Source of the DNA: JALZOC01 sp038320555
GTDB lineage: Bacteria; Acidobacteriota; Vicinamibacteria; Vicinamibacterales; 2-12-FULL-66-21
NCBI GenBank assembly: GCA_038320555.1
Contig: JBBQEJ010000005.1
Location: 1 to 64,000 of the forward strand
Reading direction: 5' to 3'
DNA length: 64,000 bases
How positions within the stretch are numbered: position 1 is the stretch's first letter; the number at the start of each line of letters is the position of its first letter. Shown piece after piece: positions 50,508 through 59,466 of this stretch. Both the position numbers and the translations under genes were made by a program. The notes under the pieces are model-generated. The model was not told where the DNA came from and made no database searches. It was given only the letters and a program-made list of their open reading frames with translations.

Positions 50508-51800
50508 TTAACTTCGATCCCCCCGGCCGAGGACGATGGCGCTGTTCTTCGAGCCGAAGCCGAGGCAGTTGCACAGCGCCGCCTCGGGCTGGGCGGCGCG
50601 GCCCCGGTTCGGAATGAAATCAAGATCGCAGTCAGGATCGGGATGCGCGTGGTTGATGGTTGGAGGGAGGAACCCGTCACGCATCGCGAGCGAGGCCGTC
50701 ACGATTCCCGCAGCGCCGCTCGCCCCCTGGGGGTGTCCGATCATCGACTTCGTCGACGAGCCCGGCACGCGATCGGCGAGCGGACCAAACAGACGCCGCA
50801 CGCAGCGCGACTCGACGGTGTCATTCAGGACCGTCGACGTGCCATGAAAATTCACGTATCCGATCTCTTCGATCCGGCGGCCCGATCGATCGATGGCCAT
50901 CTGCATCGCGCGCACGATCTGCTCGCCGTCCGGATCCATCTGCACGCGATGATAGGCGTCGCACGTCGAGCCGTAGCCGTCAACCGTCGCGTAGATTCGG
51001 GCGCCCCGCGCCCGCGCGCGATCCTCGCGTTCGAGGACGAGCATCCACGCCCCTTCTCCCAGCACGAACCCGTCGCGGCCGCGCTCGAACGGCCGTGACG
51101 CCTCGGCCGGCCGATCGTTGTGGGCCGTCGAAACCGCGCGCATCTTGGAAAAGCCGAAGATCATGCCGGGTGTAACGCAGGCATCCGCGCCGCCTGACAG
51201 AATCACGTCCGCATCTCCCGCGCGGATGAGCGACGCGGCGTACGAGATCGCGTCAGTGGAGCTCGTGCAGCCCGTCGAGATTACATGGCTGATGCCGTGA
51301 AGCTCGAGCGCGATCGAGATCTCGCTCGACATCATGCCGACGATCGAGACGGGAATCGCATACGGCGTGACGCGTTTCCAGCCGTCGGTGAAGAACTCGC
51401 AGTATTGGCGCTCGGCGACGTCGATTCCGCCGGCGCCGCTCCCGACGAGCACGCCGGCGCCCGGTTCGTTCAGGCGCAGGCCGGCGTCGTGCCAGGCCTC
51501 CGTCGCAGCGATCACGGCAATGAGGGAGGCTTTCGAATACCGGCGGGGATCCGCACGGCCGTTCCGTTCGCTGCGTTCATCCGGCGCACGCTGTCCGATC
51601 GCGATGGCGTCGTCGATCGTGACGGCAGGCACCGGCGCCGCCACCGTGCAGGGATACAGAGACGCGTCGAAGTCGACGATCGCGCGCGTGGCGCTGCAGC
51701 CGCTCCGCACGTGGCGCCAGAAGCAATCGCGACCGACGCCGAAAGGCGACACCACGCCGATGCCGGTGATGGCGACGCGCGGAATTCCTGAGCCAGCCAT
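50508..51800 (-). CDS. Beta-ketoacyl-ACP synthase (KAS II / FabF-like)
   Basis: This condensing enzyme has 430 residues. The nucleophile Cys is in VISTGCTSSTDAISYAASLI, one catalytic His in GYVNFHGTSTVLNDT, and Lys plus second His in STKSMIGHPQGASGAAG. Thiolase-fold order and length are normal for the KAS II/FabF family. No acyl-carrier-protein gene or other fab genes lie next to it, so a specialised lipid or polyketide-like pathway with the FAD reductase and methyltransferase is more likely than housekeeping FabF. The ATG at 51800 sits very close to a divergent gene. Confidence 0.9.
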   Translation of the reverse strand: MAGSGIPRVAITGIGVVSPFGVGRDCFWRHVRSGCSATRAIVDFDASLYPCTVAAPVPAVTIDDAIAIGQRAPDERSERNGRADPRRYSKASLIAVIAATEAWHDAGLRLNEPGAGVLVGSGAGGIDVAERQYCEFFTDGWKRVTPYAIPVSIVGMMSSEISIALELHGISHVISTGCTSSTDAISYAASLIRAGDADVILSGGADACVTPGMIFGFSKMRAVSTAHNDRPAEASRPFERGRDGFVLGEGAWMLVLEREDRARARGARIYATVDGYGSTCDAYHRVQMDPDGEQIVRAMQMAIDRSGRRIEEIGYVNFHGTSTVLNDTVESRCVRRLFGPLADRVPGSSTKSMIGHPQGASGAAGIVTASLAMRDGFLPPTINHAHPDPDCDLDFIPNRGRAAQPEAALCNCLGFGSKNSAIVLGRGDRS

Positions 51801-51910
51801 CCTTCTATAATAGCGGCCGCACGATGGCCGGGCTTACATGGTTCGACCACGCGCGATACAATTCGAAAACCACGCCATACGGAATGGACGAGCGTCCCAT
51901 CATCGGTTCC

Positions 51911-52645
51911 ATGGAAAAAACGAGCCGCGCGGCAGTCATTTTCGCACCATCCCGTGGCGCCCTTATCACGGCTTTGGGCGGCGCCGCCGCTTTTGCCGCC
52001 TCCCTCGCCTACTTCCTCTATGCATACCTCGTGCGATTCGGGGTTACGACGGCCGACACCGCGATTTGGCGTCCCGCCCTGACCGATATCGCGCTCTTCA
52101 GCGCCTTCGCCCTTCACCATAGCCTCTTTGCGCGAACGCCGCTCAAGGCCTGGGTACGGCGGGTCGCGCCGCCCTTGCTCGAACGCTCACTCTACACCTG
52201 GGTCGCCAGCGCGATGTTTGCAGGCGTCTGCTGGTGGTGGATGCCGGTTCACGGGGAACTCTATCGACTCGAAGGCTATTGGCGATGGGTGGCGTGGAGC
52301 GTTCAAGCCGCAGGCGTCCTGCTGACCTTCCTGGGATCGCGCGCGCTTGATGTCCTGGAACTCGCGGGCGTCCGCGCCGTACTGACGGCACGTACCGCCC
52401 ACGTTCCGCTCGAAACGTCAGGCGTCTTCGCTCTTGTTCGTCATCCGCTCTATTTCGGATGGGCGCTGTTCACGTTCGGCACACCGGATATGACCGCAAC
52501 CCGCGCACTGTTCGCGGTCGTGAGTACCGGGTATCTCGCGCTCGCCATTCCGTGGGAAGAACGCGCACTGGTGACGACGTTTGGTCCCGAGTACGAGGCG
52601 TATCGGCGGACGACGCGATGGCGGATGTTGCCAGGCGTGTACTGA
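51911..52645 (+). CDS. NnrU/ICMT-like membrane methyltransferase-fold protein
   Basis: The 244-residue membrane protein has about six helices. The C-terminal half has the methyltransferase pattern TSGVFALVRHPLYFGWALFT with a following WEERALVTTFGPEYEAY, the same region that binds S-adenosylmethionine in ICMT enzymes. The N-terminal part has LITALGGAAAFAASLAYFLY. The start is unsure: ATG 51824, 51884 and 51911 are all in frame and none has a good Shine-Dalgarno; I chose 51911, nearest the first helix. A TATAAT lies at 51806-51811. It is divergent from the ketosynthase gene. Confidence 0.75.
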   Translation: MEKTSRAAVIFAPSRGALITALGGAAAFAASLAYFLYAYLVRFGVTTADTAIWRPALTDIALFSAFALHHSLFARTPLKAWVRRVAPPLLERSLYTWVASAMFAGVCWWWMPVHGELYRLEGYWRWVAWSVQAAGVLLTFLGSRALDVLELAGVRAVLTARTAHVPLETSGVFALVRHPLYFGWALFTFGTPDMTATRALFAVVSTGYLALAIPWEERALVTTFGPEYEAYRRTTRWRMLPGVY

Positions 52646-52768
52646 GGCGTGGAAACGTCACGCGGCGACGATCGACTGCTGCGGTTAGAGGTTGGAACCC
52701 CCGCCGGCCACTGCGCACAGACCCCAACACATCTCGCGCATATCATAAGGTACACTTTCAGATCAGCG

Positions 52769-54328
52769 ATGTTGCCGCGTATCGTTACCGTTGCGCTCTT
52801 CTGGTTCCTGACCTCCGGCGCCGTACCCCCTCTAGTGGCGCGTCTGCCGGCTCCCATCGAGGACGCGATTCGTCACGTCACGGCGGCCGAGCTAAGGGCG
52901 TACGTCACGATCCTGGCGAGCGATCAGCTGTCGGGGCGTGGACTCGGAGACGCAGGAAATCGCGAGGCTGAGCGCTACATCACCGCTACGCTGCGCGACG
53001 GGAAAGTGCTGGCGGCGGCGCCCGATTACACGCAGCCCGTCGAGGTCTTTGAGCCTCGACTGGGAACCGACGGCCGGTTGACCATCACCAAATCGGACCG
53101 GCCATTTGCCGAGCTGGCTGTCGGCTCGGACCTGCTGCCGCTTCCCCTCTCGAGCGACCAGACAGCGAGCGGACCGCTCCTCTTCGTCGGACACGGCATC
53201 TCCGCGCCCGAACTCGATCACGACGACTACGCGGGCATCGACGCCCGCGGCGCGATCGTCCTTGCGCTCGACGACGCGCCGGACGCGTTGCGCCGATCAC
53301 TCCGTATCTCGAGCGAGGACCGGGGAGAAATCGCCGCGGTCGGCCGCAAGGCCGACGATGCGCGCGCGCACGGCGCCGTTGGACTGATCGTGATCAGGTC
53401 GTATCTCGGAGATGCGCAGTACCTATGGCCCGAGCATCCGTCGGTCCGCGCCGCGACATATCGGCTCTATGCGCCCATGCGCGAGAAGCCGCTCGCCGTG
53501 GCCGCCATCTCCCAGCGTGCGGCAGGTTCAGTACGACAGGCGCTCGAGCGGCGGCAGTCACTGCACGCCACCTTGCGTCCCGGCGTGCTGGCGACGCCGA
53601 TCGTCATGGACAACATCCTCGCCATCGTCGAAGGCCGGCGCGCCTCCGCTGAGATGGTCGTCGTCGGGGCGCACATGGATCATGACGGCATCGACGACAT
53701 GGGACGGATTTACAACGGCGCGGACGACAACGCCTCAGGGACGGCAGCCGTGCTTGCGATGGCGTCCGCCTTCACGCACGCCGCGGCGGAGGGCGCTCGT
53801 CCCGCGCGCGCCGTCGTGTTCGCGCTCTGGAATGGCGAAGAGAAGGGCTCGCTCGGCGCTGAGTACTATGCCGGCCATCCGGTCCCGGGCCGCCGCGTCG
53901 TCGCCAACGTGAACCTGGACATGATCGGACGCGACGAGGACATTCCCAATCCGGACGATCCCCGCTTCCGTGGCTTCGAGAAGACCGCCGCGTCACAGAA
54001 TACGAACGTCGTACATCTTCTCGGCTACACGTATTCGCCGGACCTCGCCCGTATCGCCGGGATCGCAAACGAGACGATCCACCTGACGATCAAGCAGGAC
54101 TACGACCACGACTCACAGAACCTCGTGCGCCGGTCGGACAACTGGCCGTTCCTGCAGCGCGGCGTGCCCGCCGTTTTCCTGACGACCGGACTCCATCCGG
54201 ACTACCACACGCCGGACGACGATACCGTCCGGATTGATTTCGCGAAGCTCGAACGGATTACGGCGCTGGCGTCGCGCATCGCCTGGATGGCTGCCGACGG
54301 TGATGCGCCGCGATTCAAGGGGCAATGA
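52769..54328 (+). CDS. Secreted M28 metallopeptidase with PA-like domain
   Basis: This is an exported di-zinc aminopeptidase-type protein of 519 residues. Signal peptide RIVTVALFWFLTSGAVP to about residue 30. The first 250 residues include a protease-associated-like insert (LFVGHGISAPELDHDDYAGI). The M28 catalytic part has VVVGAHMDHDG (Zn His), NGADDNASGTAAVL (bridging Asp), VFALWNGEEKGSLGAEYY (Glu pair), NLDMIGRDE, and the C-terminal HPDYHTPDDDTV. I chose ATG 52769, at the signal peptide. It overlaps the start of lon by four bases. Confidence 0.92.
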   Translation: MLPRIVTVALFWFLTSGAVPPLVARLPAPIEDAIRHVTAAELRAYVTILASDQLSGRGLGDAGNREAERYITATLRDGKVLAAAPDYTQPVEVFEPRLGTDGRLTITKSDRPFAELAVGSDLLPLPLSSDQTASGPLLFVGHGISAPELDHDDYAGIDARGAIVLALDDAPDALRRSLRISSEDRGEIAAVGRKADDARAHGAVGLIVIRSYLGDAQYLWPEHPSVRAATYRLYAPMREKPLAVAAISQRAAGSVRQALERRQSLHATLRPGVLATPIVMDNILAIVEGRRASAEMVVVGAHMDHDGIDDMGRIYNGADDNASGTAAVLAMASAFTHAAAEGARPARAVVFALWNGEEKGSLGAEYYAGHPVPGRRVVANVNLDMIGRDEDIPNPDDPRFRGFEKTAASQNTNVVHLLGYTYSPDLARIAGIANETIHLTIKQDYDHDSQNLVRRSDNWPFLQRGVPAVFLTTGLHPDYHTPDDDTVRIDFAKLERITALASRIAWMAADGDAPRFKGQ

Positions 54329-56691
54329 TGGCTGACGCTGAAGTTTCCACTCCCGCTCCCCAGACGCCCTCGCTCCCCTCGGAGCTGCCGGTTGTGCCGC
54401 TTCGAGAGACCGTCGTGCTGCCGATGACCGTCGCGCCGCTTGGCGTGGGGCGATCGATTTCGGTAGAGGCGATCAACCGCGCGCTGGCCGGCGATCGGAT
54501 GGTGCTGCTCCTGCTGCAGCGCGGGGAGGCGGATGAGCCCTCCCCCGACGATCTGCACCGCGTGGGGACGGTCGCGATCATCCGCCAGATGGCCAAGGCG
54601 CCGACCGGCATGCGCGTGCTCGTCGAAGGTGTCGCCCGCGCACGCGCGGAGTTCCTCCAGAACGATCGCGGCTTCCTCCGAGCGCTGTTGAAGCCGCTTC
54701 CCGAAACGGCGGAACGATCGATCGATATCGACGCCCGGGTGCGGCGGCTGCAGGAGCTCGTGGACCGGGCGCTGTCGCTTGCAACCGGCTTGTCGCCCGA
54801 CATCAAGACCCTCGTGATGAGCCTCGACGATCCGCTCCGGATCGCGTACCTCCTGGCCAGCCTGCTCGACATGAAAGCAGAGGACAAGCAGCGCCTTCTC
54901 GAGGAGAACAGCCTGACCGTGAAGCTGGACGCGGTCTCGATGGTACTGGCGCGTGAAATCGAAGTCCTCGAGCTCAAGGGGCAGATCGAATCCAAGGCGG
55001 AGAAGGAAATGACCGACGCGCAGCGCCAATACGTGCTGCGCCAGCAGATGAAGGCCATTCAAACCGAGCTGGGCGAAGGGGACGGCGAGACGGCGGAGCT
55101 CCGCAAGCGCGTCGCCGAGGCGAATCTCCCCGACTCGGTCGCGGCCATCGCGAACCGCGAAGTCGACCGCCTCGAGCGAATGACTCCGGCGTCGCCCGAG
55201 TACCAGATGATCCGCACGTACCTGGACTGGGTACTCGACGTGCCGTGGGACAAGCCGACCGAGGACCGGCTGGATCCGATCGAGGCGCGTAAGGTCCTCG
55301 ACATAGACCATTACGACCTCGACAAGGTCAAGGAACGCATCGTCGAGTACCTCGCGGTGCGGAAGCTCAAGGGGGACCTGAAGGGCCCGATCCTCTGCTT
55401 CGTGGGACCGCCGGGCGTCGGCAAGACGTCGCTCGGGCAGTCGATCGCGCGTTCGATGAACCGGAAGTTCGTGCGTATCTCGCTCGGTGGCGTGCGCGAC
55501 GAGGCGGAGATCCGCGGTCACCGGCGCACGTATATCGGATCGATGCCGGGCCGCATCGTGACGGCGCTCAAGTCGGTAGGATCGTCGAACCCTGTGCTGA
55601 TGCTCGACGAGATCGACAAGATCTCGGTGGGCGTTCAGGGCGATCCGGCGGCGGCGCTGCTCGAAGTGCTCGACCCCGCGCAGAACCACGCCTTCCGCGA
55701 TCACTATCTCGAGATTCCGATCGACCTGTCCCGTGTCCTCTTCATTGCAACAGCAAATCAGCTCGGGACGATTCACCCGGCGCTGCTGGATCGGATGGAA
55801 ATCATCACGCTCAGCGGCTACACGGAAGACGACAAGGTCCACATCGCGAAGATGTACCTGATCCCTCGGCAGCGTGAGGAGCACGGCCTCAAGCCTGAAC
55901 ACCTGGAGATCACGGACGCCGCGCTGCGGCGCATCATCATGGAGTACACCCGCGAGGCGGGCGTGCGGTCGATCGAACGGCAGATTGGCACCATCGCGCG
56001 GAAGGTCGCGGCGCGCGTGACAACCGACGCCGCGCACAGCGCGATCGTCGACGCGCCACAGGTGCCGGATTACCTCGGGCCGGCGCGATTCCGTTCGGAA
56101 GCCGCGTTCAGGACCTCGCGGCCCGGCGTCGCGACCGGCGTCGCCTGGACCGAAACGGGCGGAGACGTGCTCTTCATCGAAGCGGTCCTGCTGCCGGGCG
56201 GCTCCGGACACCTGACGCTGACCGGACAGCTCGGCAACGTCATGCAGGAGTCCGCGCGCGCCGCGCTCAGCCACGTCCGGCAACAGTCGGAAGCGCTCGG
56301 GATCAAGCCCGACATGCTGACCCGGCACGACGTTCATGTGCACGTGCCGGCGGGCGCCATTCCCAAGGACGGTCCGTCGGCGGGCGTCACGATCGCGACC
56401 GCCATCGTGTCGGCCGCGCGCGGCGAACCGGTGCAATCCGACGTGGCGATGACGGGGGAAATCACGCTGTCAGGTCTCGTGCTGCCCGTGGGGGGCATTC
56501 GTGAAAAAGCCCTCGCGGCGCGGCGCTACGGCATCAAGACCTTCATCCTGCCGGAAATGAACGAGCAGGATCTGGCGGAGCTGCCGCCGGATGTGCGCCG
56601 TGAGATGACATTCGTGCCGGCGCGCACGCTCGAGGACGTGCTGAAGGTCGCGCTCCCCGGCGTGCCGGTTCCTGACGTGCCCGTCGCGTAG
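54325..56691 (+). CDS. lon: ATP-dependent Lon protease
   Basis: This cytoplasmic AAA+ protease has 788 residues, close to E. coli Lon (784). The N-terminal substrate-binding domain starts LPVVPLRETVVLPMTVAPL. Walker A is in FVGPPGVGKTSLGQSIA and Walker B in VLMLDEIDKISVG. The proteolytic domain has the Ser-Lys dyad: Ser in PKDGPSAGVTIATA, Lys in VGGIREKALAARRYG. The start overlaps the M28 gene by four bases (ATGA), an unusual pairing of an exported peptidase with Lon. No heat-shock element was identified. Confidence 0.97.
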   Translation: MMADAEVSTPAPQTPSLPSELPVVPLRETVVLPMTVAPLGVGRSISVEAINRALAGDRMVLLLLQRGEADEPSPDDLHRVGTVAIIRQMAKAPTGMRVLVEGVARARAEFLQNDRGFLRALLKPLPETAERSIDIDARVRRLQELVDRALSLATGLSPDIKTLVMSLDDPLRIAYLLASLLDMKAEDKQRLLEENSLTVKLDAVSMVLAREIEVLELKGQIESKAEKEMTDAQRQYVLRQQMKAIQTELGEGDGETAELRKRVAEANLPDSVAAIANREVDRLERMTPASPEYQMIRTYLDWVLDVPWDKPTEDRLDPIEARKVLDIDHYDLDKVKERIVEYLAVRKLKGDLKGPILCFVGPPGVGKTSLGQSIARSMNRKFVRISLGGVRDEAEIRGHRRTYIGSMPGRIVTALKSVGSSNPVLMLDEIDKISVGVQGDPAAALLEVLDPAQNHAFRDHYLEIPIDLSRVLFIATANQLGTIHPALLDRMEIITLSGYTEDDKVHIAKMYLIPRQREEHGLKPEHLEITDAALRRIIMEYTREAGVRSIERQIGTIARKVAARVTTDAAHSAIVDAPQVPDYLGPARFRSEAAFRTSRPGVATGVAWTETGGDVLFIEAVLLPGGSGHLTLTGQLGNVMQESARAALSHVRQQSEALGIKPDMLTRHDVHVHVPAGAIPKDGPSAGVTIATAIVSAARGEPVQSDVAMTGEITLSGLVLPVGGIREKALAARRYGIKTFILPEMNEQDLAELPPDVRREMTFVPARTLEDVLKVALPGVPVPDVPVA

Positions 56692-56838
56692 AGGTGTTGA
56701 CCCCCAGCAAACTTGGCGGAAATGAGACAACTTTTTCAGGTCAAGACCGTCCCCGCGTCAGCGGGGCGTTATCAAGGAATGCAATCTGGCGAGGCGGTGC
56801 CTCGACGGTCTGAGGCGCAGCCTCGCTAGCGCGGACTC

Positions 56839-57960
56839 GTGCCGTCCGTCTTCTTCTACATCTCGGGCCACGGCTTCGGACACGCGGCGCGCGAGATGGC
56901 GGTGATCAACGCGCTCGGCGCCCTCCTGCCCGATCACGCGATCGTCGTCCGCTCCTCTGCGCCGCGGTGGCTCTTCGACCAGACGGTCCGTGTCCCCATC
57001 AAGTTGCTCGACGGGGAAACGGACACGGGCGTCGTTCAGCTCGACAGCCTTCGTCTTGACGAGCCGGCCACGATTGCGCGCGCGGCGGAGTTCTATCGAG
57101 CCCTGGCCGGCCGGGCAGCCGCAGAAGCGAGCGTGCTTCGCGAACACGAGGCCAGGCTGGTCATCTCCGACGCCCCTCCGCTCGGCTGCGCGGCGGCTTC
57201 CCTCGCCGGGATCCCGTCGGTGGTGCTGTCGAATTTCACGTGGGACTGGATTTACGAGGCGTACGACAAAGAGCTCGCGGCCACGCCGGATCTGCTTCCG
57301 GCGATCCGCGGCGCTTACGCAGAGGCCACCGAAGCGTGGCGGCTCCCCATGCACGGCGGGTTTGCCACCGTTCGCCGCATCCTCGATGTGCCATTTGTCG
57401 CGCGCCACGCGCGCGCAGATCGCACGGCTCGCGAGGTGCGGTCCGATCTGTCCCTTCCGCTCGACACGCCGCTTGCGCTCGTGTCTTTCGGCGGCTACGG
57501 TGTGGCGGGTCTCCGCCTTGCCGAGCTCGACTGCCTCGACGCCGCCGGCGTCGTCGTCACCGCCCCCGCCGGGCAGATTGCCTCGATCGACGGACCCGTT
57601 CTGCGTGTGGCCGAAGAGGACATCTCCCGTCACGGACTGCGGTACGCCGACCTGATCGCGGCGGTCGACGTCGTCGTTACGAAACCGGGCTACGGCATCA
57701 TCGCGGACTCGGTCGCGAACCACACCGCGATGCTCTACACGTCGCGCGGCCGCTTCGCCGAGTACGACGTCATGGTCGCCGAGATGCCCCGATTCCTGCG
57801 CTGCGAGTACCTCGACCTCGAGTCGCTCCTCGCCGGCCGCTGGCGCGACGCGCTGATTAGGCTGCTTCGTCAACCGCCTCCGCCGGAGCAGCCTCGAACC
57901 GATGGCGCCGAGGTCGTCGCGGATCTGATCGTCGAGAGACTTGCCGCTTTCCGCGGTTGA
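56839..57960 (+). CDS. Glycosyltransferase-like protein (GT-B, MurG-related fold)
   Basis: The 373-residue protein begins SVFFYISGHGFGHAAREMAV, the N-terminal motif found in many GT-B proteins of this kind. The C-terminal half has LVSFGGYGVAGLRL and VVTKPGYGIIADSVANHTAM, where the Lys/Pro/Gly segment binds nucleotide-sugar in relatives. It starts at GTG 56839 without a strong Shine-Dalgarno. The same fold is found at the N-terminus of some L-arabinokinase-type proteins. Donor and acceptor cannot be read from sequence. Confidence 0.75.
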   Translation: MPSVFFYISGHGFGHAAREMAVINALGALLPDHAIVVRSSAPRWLFDQTVRVPIKLLDGETDTGVVQLDSLRLDEPATIARAAEFYRALAGRAAAEASVLREHEARLVISDAPPLGCAAASLAGIPSVVLSNFTWDWIYEAYDKELAATPDLLPAIRGAYAEATEAWRLPMHGGFATVRRILDVPFVARHARADRTAREVRSDLSLPLDTPLALVSFGGYGVAGLRLAELDCLDAAGVVVTAPAGQIASIDGPVLRVAEEDISRHGLRYADLIAAVDVVVTKPGYGIIADSVANHTAMLYTSRGRFAEYDVMVAEMPRFLRCEYLDLESLLAGRWRDALIRLLRQPPPPEQPRTDGAEVVADLIVERLAAFRG

Positions 57961-58020
57961 AGCCAACGGAGTGAGCGGAGGGAGAGAGAGCACGTCGACC
58001 CCGTTAACTCTAGAGTGGCT

Positions 58021-58080
58021 GGTCTCTCGCGGAGATCGCCGAGCGATCTCGGCGCGAGAGGTTTTGAAACCATTCCAGTA
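58021..58080 (-). repeat. Dispersed palindromic element, short copy 3
   Basis: On the minus strand it reads GGTTTCAAAACCTCTCGCGCC and, after a short centre, GATCTCCGCGAGAGACC. These are the two ends of copies 1 and 2 with the internal ~130 bases gone. It lies between the glycosyltransferase-like gene and the M24 peptidase gene. Confidence 0.75.
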
Positions 58081-58109
58081 ACCGGAAGTAGAATCTGCCC
58101 GAGGTCTGA

Positions 58110-59408
58110 ATGATCAGTCGCCGTTCGTTTCTCTCCATGTCTGCCGGGTTCCCGGTGCTGGTAGCGCAAAGACGCGGCGGCGCGCAGGCGCAGCAGATGG
58201 ACGAGGCGCTGCCGGCGTCGCTCGCCGCGCTGACGTCGATGCGAGACCAGGCACGGCCGATTACGAGCGACCAACGGCGCGCCCGCATCGAGAAGGCCCG
58301 GCGGCTGATGGCCCGGCAGAAGATCGACGCCCTCATCCTGTCTGGCAGCACGTCACTCGTCTACTTCACCAATATCCGCTGGGGCGGTGGCGAACGGTTG
58401 TTCGCCTGCATCATTCCCGGGAAGGGAGATCCCTTCTTCGTCTGCCCGGCCTTCGAGGAAGACCGCGCGCGCGAGCAGATCGCGCTCGGGCCGTTCGGCG
58501 GCGGGCGGGCGGATGTGCGCACGTGGAACGAGGACGAGAGTCCCTATACGCTCGTCGCGCAGGGCCTGAAGGATCGCGGCGTCGTCACCGGCACGGCAGG
58601 CGTCGAGGAAACGATGAAGTTCGTCTGGAGCGACGGCATTCGTTCGGCCGCTCCGCAGTTGCAGATCGTCAGCGGCACGCCGATCACCGCGGGCTGCCGC
58701 ATGATCAAGGACGAGCACGAGCTCGAGCTCATGCGGCTCGCTTCGGCAGCCACGCTGAAAGTCTACGAGGCCGTGTATCGCGCGCTGCAGCCCGGCATGA
58801 CGCAGACTCAGGTGTCGCGCCTGATTGACGCCGGGTATCGGCGCGTCGGCTTCCCCGGTGAGGCCAGCGTGCAGGTTGGCGAGTACACCGCGCTCCCCCA
58901 CGGTTCCATCACGCCGCAAACCATTCGCGACGGCACGATCATCATGATCGACGACGGGTGCAGCGTCGAGGGCTACCAGTCCGACATCACGCGCACCTTC
59001 GTGCTCGGAAAGCCGACCCCGAAGATGAACACGGTCTTCGACGTCGTCAAACGGGCCCAGACCGCCGCGCTCCAGGCCGCGCGTCCCGGTGTACCGCTCG
59101 AGTCCATCGATGCAGCCGCGCGCAGAATCGTCACCGATGCGGGGTACGGCCCCGGCTTCACGTACTTCAGCCACCGCCTGGGGCACGGCATGGGGATGGA
59201 CGGCCATGAATGGCCGTACCTCGTGAAGAACAACATGTTCGGATGGGACAAGGCGCTGACGGCACAGCCGGGCATGGTCTTCAGCGACGAACCGGGAATT
59301 TACATCCGCGGCGAGTTCGGCGTGCGTCTGGAAGACGACATGTATATCACCGGCGACGGCGCGAAGCTGTTCACGCCGCAGTCGGAGTCGCTGGAGAAGC
59401 CGTTTTAG
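58110..59408 (+). CDS. Tat-exported M24 peptidase (Xaa-Pro aminopeptidase-like)
   Basis: The 432-residue protein begins MISRRSFLSMSAGFPVLVAQ, a twin-arginine signal. The creatinase-like N-terminal domain follows (about 40-180, LILSGSTSLVYFTNIRWGGG). The pita-bread domain contains the five metal ligands: Asp in IMIDDGCSVEGYQSDITRTF (two Asp), His in HRLGHGMGMDGHEWP, Glu in FSDEPGIYIRGEFG and Glu in VRLEDDMYIT. It is likely a di-metal peptidase acting on Xaa-Pro bonds outside the cytoplasm. It stands alone; it converges with the methyltransferase gene. Confidence 0.92.
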   Translation: MISRRSFLSMSAGFPVLVAQRRGGAQAQQMDEALPASLAALTSMRDQARPITSDQRRARIEKARRLMARQKIDALILSGSTSLVYFTNIRWGGGERLFACIIPGKGDPFFVCPAFEEDRAREQIALGPFGGGRADVRTWNEDESPYTLVAQGLKDRGVVTGTAGVEETMKFVWSDGIRSAAPQLQIVSGTPITAGCRMIKDEHELELMRLASAATLKVYEAVYRALQPGMTQTQVSRLIDAGYRRVGFPGEASVQVGEYTALPHGSITPQTIRDGTIIMIDDGCSVEGYQSDITRTFVLGKPTPKMNTVFDVVKRAQTAALQAARPGVPLESIDAAARRIVTDAGYGPGFTYFSHRLGHGMGMDGHEWPYLVKNNMFGWDKALTAQPGMVFSDEPGIYIRGEFGVRLEDDMYITGDGAKLFTPQSESLEKPF

Positions 59409-59410
59409 AA

Positions 59411-59463
59411 TCTATGAATTGGCGAACTGGTCAATTCACCTAGTTCGATACTTCACTAATTCC
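59411..59463. repeat. Inverted GAATTGG word repeat between converging genes
   Basis: ATGAATTGGCGAACTGGTCA faces TAGTTCGATACTTCACTAATT in the 58-base gap. Same word family as 63-118 and 62811-62873. Candidate bidirectional terminator. Confidence 0.5.
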
Positions 59464-59466
59464 CAA

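Noticed and set aside
51806..51811. TATAAT as a firm promoter for the NnrU-like gene
   Set aside because: The -10 match is perfect but no -35 is found at 16-18 bases, and the gene's start codon is itself uncertain; mentioned only within that gene's entry.
54202..56436. Very long open frame (744 codons) on the minus strand across lon
   Set aside because: It is the antisense shadow of lon, which has all catalytic motifs. High-GC codon bias opens the opposite frame. The translation is Arg/His/Asp-rich without any domain.
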